From NCBI GenBank assembly GCA_036897625.1, contig JAYMTA010000074.1:1-45632 (forward strand): a stretch of 45,632 nt of DNA, in the 5' to 3' direction. This document shows, piece by piece, positions 13,601-25,874 of this stretch. The number at the start of each line of letters is the position of its first letter. Position 1 is the first letter of the stretch. The stretch is from Pelargonium cotyledonis (Eukaryota; Streptophyta; Magnoliopsida; Geraniales; Geraniaceae). Position numbers and translations under genes: made by a program. The notes under the pieces were generated by a model. That model was not told the origin of the DNA. It did no database searches and saw nothing but the letters and a program-made list of their open reading frames with translations.

Positions 13601-16600
13601 AATCAATACAAGAAGACTTGAACAAAATACCTATATACATATAAAAACACATATTGGATACAAGTACAACTAAGCGGTATCACAATTCACATAATGATAA
13701 AAAAAACTTGAATACAGAATTCTATGTGACGATGACCAATTTTGGATATGACTAAGCAGCGTAAAATAAATTGTTACAAATATGATTAGTCAACAAACAA
13801 GTCAATGTTAATCATGTTACCAATGCAAAGTTGGCATACTAATTTGACAATACAAACTTACCAGTTCATAATTACTTTGCTTAGCAATTCCAGTTGCATT
13901 AGCATCAGCATTCATCCTTAAGCCATATGAAAAGTCCTTCAGAGGACCAACATTGATCAATGAATCCCTCACTGCAAATGAAAAAGTCTTCTGCATGCAA
14001 GAAGAAGAAGATGGTGATTCCAAGCAAGATGCTAGGTTTGAGTTTGACTCCAGCCAAACAAATCATTTGTTATATATAAAAAATAAGAAAGCAAAACAAA
14101 AGATAATGATATTAAACAGAAAGGAAAATGCAGTACACAATCACGCAAAGGCCAATGTAATTATAGAAAGATGAAATTAATTTCGGAAGCACAATTTGTT
14201 ATCCAATTTTATGAAAATAGAGTATTTAGATACTAAAAAATCTGAAGAAGAAAAAAATAGTACATTAATCATATATAAGTTTTGAAAAGGTTAAACTACA
14301 GCACAAAATGTGAACAGAAGAATTTAAAAAACGGCAACAGAAGGAAATGTTCATGATTACAGATAAAATAAAATTTTAATTGAAACAAAGGTCTAATGAG
14401 AGCAAACAAGGGAAAAGGTATGTATTGCGACTCTCAATGATCATGTAGTTCCAGTACAATCTTTTACTAAAGCGAGCTAGAGTTTGATCTAATTGCAAAC
14501 CTGTGTTGATTCTGCCTTGTTTGAAGCTGAACCATAAAACGAGAGCTCCTCACCGCTAACCATATCCTGCAAAGCATCTGAGGACGACATACGCAATCGC
14601 TTTGCTGAAGGAACATCACCTTCAATGTCTCCAACCTGTAAAAGCAGTTACATACTTAATGTTTGCATAAGAAATTACAGACAAAACACGGTAATGACAA
14701 ATTATTTTAAAATCTCACTGAGTATGAAATGTGTGGAAACAATACACATGATGGGAAAAATTTTGATGCCAAACACCATACAATACATTTACAGTCCAAT
14801 TACATGAAAAGGCTGCATGGAGCTAAAAATAGAACTTCTAAAACAAACCTCTTCCTTCAACCCAGATGAAGATGTTCCTGATCCACAACTGAACTGCACG
14901 AGTAAACTATCGCCCAACCGACTGCCAAGAAAAAATAGAGAATTCCCAAGTGCTGTAATACCCTACAAGACAACCACCAGACGTTAATAATGCAGCCACA
15001 TGAAGCAACAAGATAAATAAAACTGTTAAAAGTATGCAAGATCACTTGATATACTAGTCGGCCCTCCATCTAATAGCTTAACCTTTTGGGTATGAGTGAA
15101 ATTCAACAAAAACCAACAAGATAAATAGAACTAACTACTAACCGAACTAAGTACTGAAGCCTTGGACTTCGAGAGATCAAGTCTCTGCACAACCCTGCAG
15201 AAGTGAAAAGAAATAAATTAACTCGAAAATCACTGGCAGTGGCACTAGCCAAATTATGGGACCACATCAAAAATGATCAAGGATGCATATTAAAAGCAAC
15301 ATGTGATTTAAGATGCTGCACATAAATTTGTTCCTAACTGCTATGCATCGGATAACCATTATCTTGTGAACTTAAGCTTTACATTATTCTCATTTTGATA
15401 TTCATTACATGTCTCATTATCTATCTATTCATTCAAACGGCAAATCTTGGAACTGAAGCAATCATAAATGTTATTTGTTAATCATCTGGAAACCATAATC
15501 TAGTGAACTTAAGTATGAGGGAAGAAAATACAGAAAAAATCAAGTTAAACAAAGTTACCAACTTTTTTGTTTTAAGAGCATGTATTAAAAGTTATATATA
15601 TAAAATAAAATTTAAAAAAAAAAAAAGAATTGAAAAACTTTCAAAGCAATTTGCAAAAATTGAAAAAATATTTCATCAATAGTTGTTGAGAGATTTACTC
15701 AAATGACAAGCCAAAATTTATTTCTAATTACTAAATCTGGTCATAGACCACTAACAGACAAAAGAAGTGATGATGATGACAACGAATTCTGCATTGACTG
15801 GTTACTTGTTATACCTACCGCCCATCATAAACAAGGGTCAGCAACAGAAGTTCCCCAGTTTTTGCTGACAGCAAGGCTACGTCATTTGATAACCAAGTTG
15901 CACAGGCTGCATCAAGCTCCACGCTGAAACTTGATCTTGGCATCTCTGGACTGAAATGGAAATGAAAACATTTACAAGGAAAACAATTAGATTTTGAGCA
16001 AACCAAGGGAGCTCAAATTCAAACTATGTGTATGTTACTTATCTACACAAAGTATACCGTATATCAATTACTAAAACATGAACGAACAAGACATGGTCAT
16101 TAATGTCCTCAGTCATTTGCCAGACACACCTTTAATTCCCTTTTTCATTCAGTCATTAATGTCCTTAGGATTTCATAATCACCACTTTAGAAGTCTTTTG
16201 AAGCAACAAAAGTTTTATTTTTGCTAATTAGGAAGCCCATGAATTCAAATTGCAGTTGTAAGGAAAATAAGATATAAAGAGAGAACAAATGCAATCACAT
16301 TAACCTTCTACATTGTTTGTAACAGCTTTTGGAGAGTGCATAAGCTCTAATTACCACCAAATTATCTAACCTATAGGTCCTAAACAAATTGGTCGGCAGA
16401 CATTCCTATATATCTTTTTTCTTTTATTAGAAAGAGTTAGAAACAGAAGAAATTACCTGCCATCAGCTGGGACAGCATAACTATTCAAAGCCAATGCACA
16501 TGAGGCTGACTGCACAAAAAACAGACCAGTGAGAAATTAGACATATCCAAAAGGAAAAACATTTAATCAATTACAACATTCAATCAAAACCAATCAATTA

Positions 16601-19600
16601 CAACATTCAATCAAAACCTAAACTAAGGAAATGAAAGAATGAGCCCACAAAATATCTCCAGCAGCAATTAGAGTACATATGAAAGAAACAAGTATACCTG
16701 ACTATGATAATGAATAGTATTTGTGCAAATCACAAGAACACCTCCAATTGGCGATGGCACAGCTAGAAGTTTGTATGCGTCATGTGGAAGATTCTGATGG
16801 AGACAACAATGCATACATATATATATATTAGAATATATTTAAAGAAACAAAAAGAGGCTGTGCTATCGTAAGATATATTGATCTTCGAGTCCAAGACAAG
16901 TTTAACAATGCTTGAATATAACAATTATCTCCGTTTGAAATGGTGGCATGGAATCTATATTCAAACTTTATGATGCGTTGTACAGTAGTTTTTCACAATC
17001 TCAAAATATATACTGAGGTTGTCAAAACAAAAGCTCTACAGATTTACGTTTTGAATACCATGTAATTAGGAAAACCCTTGACATTTGAAGCAATTGTAAC
17101 AATGCACTTACAATATGCAAGTGCAGTAACACCTTATCAGGTTTTATTTAGCACCCAAAAAATCACTGACTAACAAATTGTTGAAAGAATTCAAGATACA
17201 CAGATATCATCAAATACTATCAACGAAGAAAGTGAATTCGATTAGAGACATTAACTCGTCATCGTAAATATCAACTAGCTCATAGCAACTTCAAAGTTCA
17301 ACAGCAAATTCATATGATATTAACAGCCACTGCAATTACCAACACTTCTCAAATAGTGGTTTTAGCATTTTCTAAATCAGAACTTACAACGGCTGACCAT
17401 ATGAGAGGATGCTGCTTCAAAGTAGTGCTAATACTTAGAGCGGATATTGCGCAAGTATGATGTTTCCATGCAACACGTCCAGCCCAGGTAGGCTCCTGTT
17501 CATGAAGGATTACCATCACAGGCTCAATGTAACCTATATACAAGATTGAAAAAGAGACTGAGCTAATAGAAAGTGGCTCATGGAGCAACGCATTCAAAAT
17601 AGCAAACTTCAATCAAGTTAGCTGATCAGACAACAACTTTTATTACATTCATGGTAAAACTGCCAAAATGGGTGAATTGAATTCGCCTGCAAGGAAAGAA
17701 AAAAAAACTGTCGTCCTCTTCCAAGGTTGAGCTTATTTCTAGCAGATTGTTTCATCCAAAATTATTTACATATAGAACATAGTAAATGTGAGCAAAATTA
17801 ACACAATAAACAAATCTACTCAGTGAGTGTGTTTTCGTAGTAAATTGACAATCCTGGTATCACCATCCCCAGCCTCCCAGCAACAATACCTTAAACTAAG
17901 TTACCTACCATCATCAGCACACTTCAAAAACTTGTAATGAGATTTGACGAAAAACTCCTTACGTATAGTTAGGGTCAACCTAATTCAAGTATACAAGATA
18001 AGGCCATCAACACCAATCTTATAATGCAGCCACCATTGTGGTTTGTCACCCATCTAAACCAACCTTACTACATGCCAAACTATAGTCGCCTGATTATCAG
18101 AGGCCACGATAAAAAATCAAGAGCTCTTCCTAACACTATTTGTGCATACTCATAAGAGACCAAGGACATTGATATGATAAAACCCAAATGTTGCACTCTC
18201 ATCACACCTTTAAAGTCAGTATCCTTGAATGTTACTCGTAGATTATAGATTTCACTCATATTTAAGCAGACCCCATGATATTTCCAGTATGATGACTGTG
18301 AAGATGCAATTCTAAGTTACTAAGACTAGTTTGTTTCCTATTTTTAGTCTAAATATCTTAAATGACGGGTCTCTCTTATACCTGTAAACGCAACTCATTC
18401 ACATTAATAATATAATTTTCACAATAACATATTATGAGTTTGCTATTTGTTAGGAGCCACACAAAAGCAATTTGGTAAATCAAAATTAAAAAATATGAAG
18501 AATACCACTCAATCACTCACCATTTATAAAAATAAAATCCTTCACATGCTTCATCTCTAAATCTCGTAGACCAATGATGTAAGATGACTCAATATGAGCA
18601 GACACTGCACCAGTTGAAGTGTCATCGTCACCAACCAAACCAGATCCAACCTGAGGAAAAAGCAAAGGATGTTTTGTAGGTTATATAGAAAAATAGAAAC
18701 TGAAAACAACAAGTTTCTTAATAAGATGATTGAAGTTTCCAGGCAAGGGTGAATCAAATAGACCATAAGACTGAAAGATACTTGAAAATATGTTAAATAT
18801 GAAGATACCAAAGAAGACTAACTCATGAGAGAAGAGATACCTGAGCAGCCTTAAGTATTATCATTTGCAAATCGAAAACAAGGACACCACCACACCTGCC
18901 TTGAGGATCAACTTTTACCGTTGGGCCTCTTGCAAATGATTCTCTACCTCTTTTCAAATGAAGCCACTCTGGACCCTCAAAACAGTGCATAGAGCTGAAA
19001 TAAGAACCAATGCAAATAAAAATATTTATTAATCACAGTTAGATAAGATCACTTAAAACCAATGGATATGGTTGCAAATATACTTTACAAAACAAAAGGA
19101 GCACTTGGAGACGTAACCAGTATAGTGTTTAAAGTAATATTAGAGAAATTGGACCCCAATATGAGAACTTAGATACTGCACAAAGGTTGAGTTGGACCCC
19201 AAATCAAAAGGTAGATATGTCAACACAATAACCAGAGCCTTTAATACAGTCATAAGTTTGAAGTGTTCACAATGTAAAGTAATAAATTGTAGGAAAGGAA
19301 GTGAAGAAAGAAGTCTTGGGTAAGGATATCAGAAACATGAGAAAAAGACAAGTAAAAAGCTAATGGTAAAAGAAGACTAACAAAAAAGGGCGAGGCATCC
19401 AACTAGGGAAATTAGGACAATTATTGCAGGATAGAAGGAATGCATTCTATTCCATCTTAACAAAACGTCTGATGAATCTAAGTTGTTCAGTAGATATGCT
19501 TAGCCACAAAAGTGGACCAAGTTACTAAGCCCTCACTAAAATTGGCACACCTTTACTTATGTTATAAAAGAAAAATGATAACATGGGAAGCCAAAATAAT

Positions 19601-22093
19601 AAGAACTAGATAAAAATATATTTCATAAGGAGGACGATAAATGGGAGAAATCTAACTGATATTAACATTAATTGTATTGTTAAAAAATATTAATCATGGA
19701 ACAGTTAGTTAACATGACTCATACATAAATTTGTTTGAAACATATTTGTCCGGTATGCCCACGACACTAAATTTTGAGCAAGAGGTAACTGTCCATTCGA
19801 CAAAGAGACTACGCATAAGAGAATCTCCAAATTTCGCTTTTGAAATTTTCCCTCACCTTGTACGAAGTCCGTGAATAGAATCATCATACTCTAGAACAGA
19901 AATCTTTGCATCTGGAAAAGCTAAGATGATTGAATCTCTTCTTTTAGAACCATCACCACTTCCTATTGCTAAGATGGCCATTGTTTCCACATTACCGTGC
20001 AACCTGCAATGTGAATTAACTGTTAGATTAAGAAATCGGAAGGATGACAAGATAGACACAAGCATAGAAACAGATCAATAATGAGTACAAACATTTAAAA
20101 TTATATAAATCCTGCATATTGTGATGAAAAACTCAGATGCAAAGATTTGCCATCTCCTATTTCATGTTTCCCAAATCACCCTTGTGGCATAAGTTCAAAG
20201 ACCACTATGTCATTCATGTTATACAGTACTAACTAATAAAAAATGTAATAGAAATTTAAATAATGTTTAGTATTGCAGGCTACACAAAACAGAATCTTAT
20301 ATCCATGTTCTATACACGGCCCAGTTTACCCATTTACAAATATCAATTTCACTTGCATCCCAGCAGCAACTACTGATTTAGGAATGTTAAATAGCTTTCC
20401 TTTGACATAGGCAATTCATTATAAAAAAAAACATAACAAAAATTGGAACTTAGAGATTGAAGTGACCAAAAAACAGATAATGAATAAAGTAAACCAATAA
20501 AGACGAATAAAATGGTTAAGATACGCGTAAATATGTGTGTTTCCTCGATGAAAGAAAATGATAACACGGACATGGATTTGGTATGAACTGAAGTGCACAG
20601 TAATAGCTTAATGTAGAAATTACTATTGATATATAAATGTTTTGCTTACAACTGTTGCACCTGCTGCCTATTGCATCTGTCCTGTGGAAGGATCACAGCA
20701 TGGCACTATATAGTTTATAGCATGGAAAAATATGAAGGGCTGTAACCTATAGTATATCTAGTTATCAACTGGTGTTAAACCTCACAATCTTTCAATGTTG
20801 ACAAATGTAACACTCCCCCTCACGTGCAAGCTGGAGAGCACAACGGACCCTACACGTGAATGAGAAGGGAGGCAAAACAGTTGTGTCACTGGGCCTAGAA
20901 CAAACCAACTCTGATAACACAATTTTACCCTAACGCATAAGCTTAAGTTGTTAGGTGGAGGGTCCAACTAGTATATCAAGTGGTGACTTCACATTATTTC
21001 GATGTGGGATACTTCAACACTGTCTAACTCCACTATGTTGTACAGTATACTATCAAAACATCTCTCGTGTGATATAAATAACTTGTCAGTGTGTGACAAG
21101 CATCTAACAATTAACAAGCAGAACAGACACCTCTGCTTCACCGAGAAACAACTAACACTCAAATGCATTTTGTAAATAGGATAACAGCCTTCCCTTCATT
21201 TCAAATGGCAATTTCACAACTGACCTTGATTCATATTTTCAAAGAAAATCCAAAGACAAACAAGAGCAAATCCACCGAACATATTCGATAAGACATGCTC
21301 CCTCCACCCTGAAATGGGTGTCCACTTTCTTTTTTGGTTAGTTTGTTGTGGATGAATACCAACAATATCAGTAAGATAGGCTAGTAGTAAGCTCTTAAGT
21401 TTGTTATAATAAGAGCATGTGGGGATAAAAGGGGAAAAATAAAACTCTCACTAACTCGTCCCTAAGGAACTCTCATTTTGTAACAAAGTGAATATCATAT
21501 TCCCAATACCATACCTCCAATATTCCAAATCAACAAGCAACACACTAACACGTGAAACTGAAAAAATTACATTTCATCAATCTAATTACAAATTACAAAT
21601 TACTCCTTGTCAATAGTTTGAGACTTGAACAAATTAGAGATCTTTCAATCTCAAATGATCAATTCTTCAACAAATTATTGTGTGTGTTCACTGATAATGA
21701 CTAAAATGCAACATACAGCAACACAGGTGTAGTAAATCAATCTACATTGAAACACAATTAGCGAAACTTTGGAGCAAACCTGTAATGGCAGACAAGTTCA
21801 AGTGAAGCACCGGAGACTCCATCCAAAACCCCTCCACGCTTAGCTTCTCCAGAACCCCTAGCTCCCTCCTCTTGCACCCGAACCACGTACACTTCAAGCA
21901 CATTACCTGAAGAAACAACGAGGTTCGGAATCGGACCAACGCCCCGCCGCGCAGGCCACTCGGACTCCAAATCGTCGGCCGGAATCGGCGCAATTTGCTG
22001 CGCGAAATCGGCTCGCGAGTGCGTCACGAACCCGGACGCGCAGTTGTCGATCCCCGTCGGCCAATGCATCATCTTGTACGCTGCGAAGCTCAT
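4619..22093 (-). CDS. CPSF160: Cleavage and polyadenylation specificity factor subunit 1 (CPSF160), 26 exons
   Basis: Largest CPSF subunit, a nuclear beta-propeller scaffold (MMS1_N-type and CPSF_A regions) that organises the poly(A)-signal recognition module for 3'-end cleavage. Exons in gene order: 21780-22093, 19857-20003, 18841-18994, 18521-18650, 17388-17533, 16698-16793, 16457-16509, 15819-15950, 15143-15194, 14849-14962, 14501-14635, 13862-13990, 13484-13561, 12471-12614, 11273-11367, 10734-10930, 9167-9930, 8586-8666, 8445-8510, 8267-8341, 7514-7744, 7261-7404, 6943-7119, 6341-6526, 5059-5423, 4619-4733. They sum to 4320 nt, 1439 residues, against about 1442 in Arabidopsis as recalled. 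All phases match. The protein starts MSFAAYKMMHWPTG and ends LTLGTSFL, as in plant orthologues. A basic patch AKRLRM (about 457-462) is a possible nuclear signal. No frameshift or stop was found; intron 15 has a GC donor. Confidence 0.96.
5573..5764. mobile_element. Degenerate Stowaway-like MITE in CPSF160 intron 24
   Basis: The left edge reads CCCCGTCCTAAAATGAGTGT, close to the Stowaway end CTCCCTCCGTCCC. The right edge has CAGAGGGAGAG, a decayed complement. The inside (CATGTGTTGTAATAAAC, CTTAAGGGATACTAAC) matches the element at 41490-41728, so both belong to one family. Ends are approximate. Confidence 0.5.
10931..11272 (-). other. GC-AG intron (CPSF160 intron 15)
   Basis: The donor reads GGGAG|GCAAGT and the acceptor TTTCAG|GCG. 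Splicing at the GC joins ...LFG to RRRVVQVY, as in CPSF160 orthologues. Using the GT four bases downstream would shift the frame and soon meet a stop. The donor otherwise matches the strong AG|GCAAGT form typical of real GC-AG introns. Confidence 0.88.
12033..12323 (+). mobile_element. SMART/TRIM-type miniature LTR retroelement in CPSF160 intron 14
   Basis: A 291-bp element with short direct terminal repeats: 12033-12101 and 12253-12323, both starting TGT and sharing ATTAAAGTTGGG. The first repeat is followed at once by TGGTATCAGAGC (12102-12113), the primer-binding site complementary to initiator tRNA-Met. The flanks carry a perfect 5-bp target duplication, CAAAG (12028-12032 and 12324-12328). 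There is no coding capacity, so it depended on enzymes supplied elsewhere. It lies opposite to the host gene, away from splice sites. Confidence 0.85.
12514..12531. repeat. (TCA)6 trinucleotide run inside CPSF160 exon 14
   Basis: Six perfect TCA units on the plus strand encode most of an acidic run MADDDDDE in the protein. As recalled, the matching Arabidopsis stretch is shorter and mixed D/E. Slippage here changes only the length of an acidic loop. Confidence 0.8.
16565..16618. repeat. Perfect 27-bp tandem duplication in CPSF160 intron 6
   Basis: Two identical adjacent copies, 16565-16591 and 16592-16618, each starting AATCAATTACAACATTCAAT. Identity of the copies indicates a recent event in a short intron (16510-16697). 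Confidence 0.9.
20751..21060 (-). mobile_element. Decayed TRIM-like LTR element in CPSF160 intron 1
   Basis: It contains CCCCCTCACGTGCAAGCTGG, then AACTCTGATAAC (a decayed complement of the tRNA-Met primer site), then AAGCTTAAGTTGTTAGGTGG and a block ending CGATGTGGGATACTTCAACA. A weak copy of the last block (ATATCTAGTTATCAACTGGT onward) lies at 20751-20803. These phrases in this order are common in small plant LTR elements. Ends and target duplication were not resolved. Confidence 0.5.
21302..21485. mobile_element. Possible Stowaway-like MITE remnant in CPSF160 intron 1
   Basis: The left edge GCTCCCTCCACCCTGAAATG resembles a Stowaway end. The right side has CGTCCCTAAGGAACTCTCAT, which is not a clean inverted partner. 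Probably a rearranged or truncated copy. Confidence 0.3.
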
Positions 22094-22340
22094 TTTCGAC
22101 GGTAATTCGGAATTCTAGGGTTTGATATAGACAGAGAGTGTGTGTCAGTGGGTGATGCTCTGGTTTTTTGCTGGAATTGAAGATGTAGATGGAATTGGAT
22201 AGAAAAATTGGTACAATGACTCAGCCAGTGACTGTGATTGTAGCAGAAAACTAGGGTTTTGGTTTGGTGGAGACGAAGAAGAAGAAGCTTAAACCCTTGG
22301 ACTATGAAATTGGGGGTTTGGGGAGAGGACAGTGACAATT
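22094..22340 (-). promoter_or_regulatory. CPSF160 leader and proximal promoter region
   Basis: Immediately upstream of the CPSF160 start codon. On the minus strand it reads as a pyrimidine-rich leader with CTTCTTCTTC tracts and no obvious TATA box, as in many broadly expressed plant genes. The transcription start is not defined. Confidence 0.4.
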
Positions 22341-22354
22341 TGGTTCGTACCAGT

Positions 22355-23060
22355 TTATGGACAATAGCTGAACCGGACGATTGACTGAGTCAATGACCGG
22401 TTCAGCGATTCTCTTTCGCGGCTCACAAGCCATCAGTGAAATGGCGCAGAGTTGACAACTCGAGTTTCAGGTTTGGTTTTCATGGGTTCAGTTAGAAACG
22501 CCTAACCCGAGTCGAGTCTAGCCTGAAATAGGTGTGATTTTATGGCTTTGCAAGTAAAATGTTTGAATTTGTCTGACCAGCCTGAAATTTGATCAATCCT
22601 AGTTAAAGAAGTCGAATAGAGAGATAGGGGCAGTTGTCGACCGACCTCAATTTTGATCAATCATAGTTAAAACAGCCTGAATAGAGATAGATGTGGGACA
22701 GTTGTTGGCCTGTTGTTTGACCGAGTCAATTATCGGTTCAATGGTTCCTTTTCGCAACGTATGCTTTGTCATTGATATGACCTAAAGTTGACAACACGGT
22801 TTTAGGTCATGTTTTATGTGTTTGATTGGGAAAGTGTAATTTGAACCTAATAGGGAAAGAGTGCGTTGTTCAGAATTTTGCTAGTAAAATGTGTGGATTT
22901 GTCGTATCCGATCGAAATATGATATGTTATATTATAAACATTTATGGGATAATTGTTGAACTAATTGTTTGACTAAGTCAATCACATCAATTCTCTTACG
23001 CGACTCGCATGTCATCACTAAAGTGACCTAAAGTTGGCAACTCAAGCTTTTAATTAGTTC
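22355..23060. repeat. Three decayed tandem repeats upstream of CPSF160
   Basis: Copies at about 22355-22471, 22697-22808 and 22949-23060 share, in order, a GTTTGACxxAGTCAAT block, a TTCTCTTTCGCGGCTC-like block, CATCA..GTGACC and AAAGTTGACAACTC. Spacing is 342 then 252 bp. Identity falls with distance from CPSF160. They may be fragments of one transposon or local duplications of promoter-distal sequence. Confidence 0.6.
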
Positions 23061-24299
23061 AATCAATCCAATCCTGCTGTACTATGTGAATTTTCACTAC
23101 AATTTTCGGTTTTGGAATTTCTTCAAATTCAATGTGTCATGATTTAATTTGGGTTTTAGACGATGCACACTCCTACACTAATTTACAAATGTTAGCTACC
23201 AAAAAATGACAAACAATATGGTGAATTGGGCATTTAGGGTTTTGCACTTTGGAACCAAATATGTGAAGTGTAGTTTTGGAACAATATTCAAAATGATATT
23301 GAAATATATATTTTCAAAACTTGTTTCAAACTAATTAACCTATTTGGTCATATTTTCAAAAAATTAACCTATTTGGTCAATAACATATACCATAAGCAAA
23401 AGTTTCCACACAAAAATAACAAACAACAAAACAAGCTACAAAGCAATAAGGTTTTGGATTTTTGTAACATGAGTTATCTAAATTTTTATCTAATTTGGTA
23501 CTTAATATTTTTTTCCTAATCTAATTCTCATATATTGAACTTTTAAAAAAAAATTGAAAATCTCATACATTGATTCCCTAACCAATTATGTATTCAATTT
23601 GGAACAAAATACTCTGATTTGTATCTACATTGTATTCATTTTGCTACTAACTTTGATTTCGAGCTCAAAATAGTTCAACAATTAAATTTTTAATTAATAT
23701 AGTATTAAACAATTGTGCATCTATATATATATAGAGTCGGGCTAGCGATGGTACGCAGGTCACGACTCATTTTATAAGAAAATCAATTTGCTTATGTTGA
23801 ACATTGCCAAAAAAAAAATGATGAACAAATTAAAGAAAAATAATTAAAATTAGTAAAATTAAAGCGAAGAAAATTAGGCTTGGATTATTGAAACAATCTA
23901 AATCATTAGAAAAATAACAATTCACTGACCCAAGCCAAATATATTAACAAAATACCGGACCGAATTGAAATGAATGAATTCGATCTTGTTGGGCCCAAAT
24001 CAGAATTGACAATATAGGCGCAGGGTTGAATAGGCAAACGATAAATCCGACATAAAAAAAAAATGCAAATTCGTTTGAGCTGCCAAACGAATTTAGCATT
24101 AAACTATTGCCAGTTTCGTGTGAGTTTGCACATCCCGACCCATTTAATATCATGTGACCTAATATTCAAGTTTTAGGCCGAGTATCCACGGCCACGGGTT
24201 ATGTCCCCAAATTGTCCATTCAAATCCAATCATAAGCGCCATTGTCCAAAATTGGAAAGAGAAAAACAAGGTAAGGGCTATTTTAGTAATTTCAATTCG
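23061..24299. other. AT-rich intergenic sequence
   Basis: No gene seen. It contains a TATATATATA run near 23724-23733 followed by GAGTCGGGCTAGCGATGG, which looks like a transposon edge without a matching partner, and poly-A stretches at 23810-23900. The last part grades into the leader of the TBL gene. Confidence 0.4.
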
Positions 24300-25647
24300 A
24301 TACCTTCCTCGCTTTCACCTCCTCTCATTTCACACAGCATCTAACGAGCAATAAAAGCAAGAGTAGAGCTCAAAATCGAAGATCGAAACTCACATCAACC
24401 TCTTCAACATTTAATTCATATTAAAATTTTCTTCTCTCGATCCAAGATCTCAAATCTGCCAAAATTCCATATTCTCCGCAAATCTCGCAATCCTACCCTT
24501 CACATTCCTGAACCAGATTGCTCAGCGGTTCAATTTCTCCGTCCAAATTCTGGGTTCTCTCTACAATCGAGCTCGAATCATTTGAAATCGCAGTGATTGC
24601 GAGCTGGGTTTTGATCAGTTTCAGGAATCGAGAGGTGGGTTCGATTTATCGTACGTGTCCATTTGAGAAATTATTTGAGCTTGGTTGTTTGTTAGCATAA
24701 TTGGAAGGTTTTTGCGTAAGCGTTATGGAAAACTTGGGTGTTTTAGATGTTTTCGTTTGTACCCATTTGAGAAAGGATTTGAATTTGATTGTTTGATTCA
24801 ATGATTCGAAGTTTTGTAGTGTTACTGTTATGGATTTTTTGTTGTTGTTCTTTTAGTTCTTTTTATATTGAGAGTATAATTGGAGGGCTTTAGTGTAACT
24901 GTTATGGAATTTTTTTTAGTTCCTTCAATGTTTAGAATTCACGGTTGGATATTTTCGTTTGTGCCCATTTGAGGAAGGATTTAAGTTTGATTATTTGTTT
25001 CAAGAATTTGAAGTTTTGTTGTGTTACTATTAATGGAAATAATGGTTGTTTTTAGTTCTTTTATCTTTTTCTTTGTGCTCATTTTAGATATGATTTATAT
25101 TCATTATTGCTAAATTTGGTTGTTAGTGCTACTGTTGTGAAAATATGATTGTCTGGGATTTTTTTATTTTATGAAATTATGGTGGGGAGAGATTTAGCCT
25201 GTTTATATGGGTTTTTGGAGAAGCTGTAGACGGTTGCAAATTGGTTAGAGTTTAGCTTGGTTGCTTCTTTTCATACATGAAGGTGTTAGTGTTAATGCTA
25301 TGGAAAAAATAATTGATTTTGGTGCTCTTTTTTCCCCCTGAGAAATAAGAGACTGTTGCCGAATCATAACTGGAGAAGAAAATTGGATGGTGTTTGAAAA
25401 TTTGTTAGCTACTTGCTACTATACTTTATTGCAAGGGAATAGAAGAAATTAGTAAGGCGGTAAAACAGGGCCATGTTTGTGTTTTGCTGTAGGAGTTCAA
25501 AGATGGCTTCGAAACAGATAATTGTTTAGATTGGCTGTTTGTTTTCATATTTAAGGTGTTAATGCCAATGCTATGGAAACAATATTATTTTGGGTTCTTT
25601 AACTTTTACTATTCCTGATGTTTGGGTATATGTTACGGATTTTTCAG
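24300..25647 (+). promoter_or_regulatory. Leader region and leader intron of the TBL17-like gene
   Basis: Bases 24300-24634 are pyrimidine-rich and leader-like. A donor GAGAG|GTGGGTT at 24635 and an acceptor TTTTTCAG ending at 25647 would define a leader intron of about 1.0 kb, unusually T-rich as plant leader introns are. The remaining leader 25648-25874 ends with an in-frame stop before the ATG at 25875, which fixes the start. Donor choice is inferred. Confidence 0.5.
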
Positions 25648-25874
25648 GTTTGGTGAGGAGAGATTGGAGAGTAGTGAAGCAAATTTTGGTGGGCGTTTTA
25701 AGAAATTGGAGACTGTTGCTGAATTCAGAATTGTTAAGTGGTTGATTGGAGAAGAAAATTGGGTACTTGGTTGCAAGGGAATAGTGGTGAGATCCGAGTT
25801 AGCTGAATTAGTAACACGACAAAACAATGCTGTGTTTTTCGTGTTGCTATAGGAGTTGCTAGACTGTTAAAGCA

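Noticed and set aside
25622-25852. 76-codon plus-strand frame before the TBL17-like gene
   Set aside because: It crosses the likely leader-intron acceptor at 25647, lacks any recognised domain and ends in the leader; treated as untranslated.
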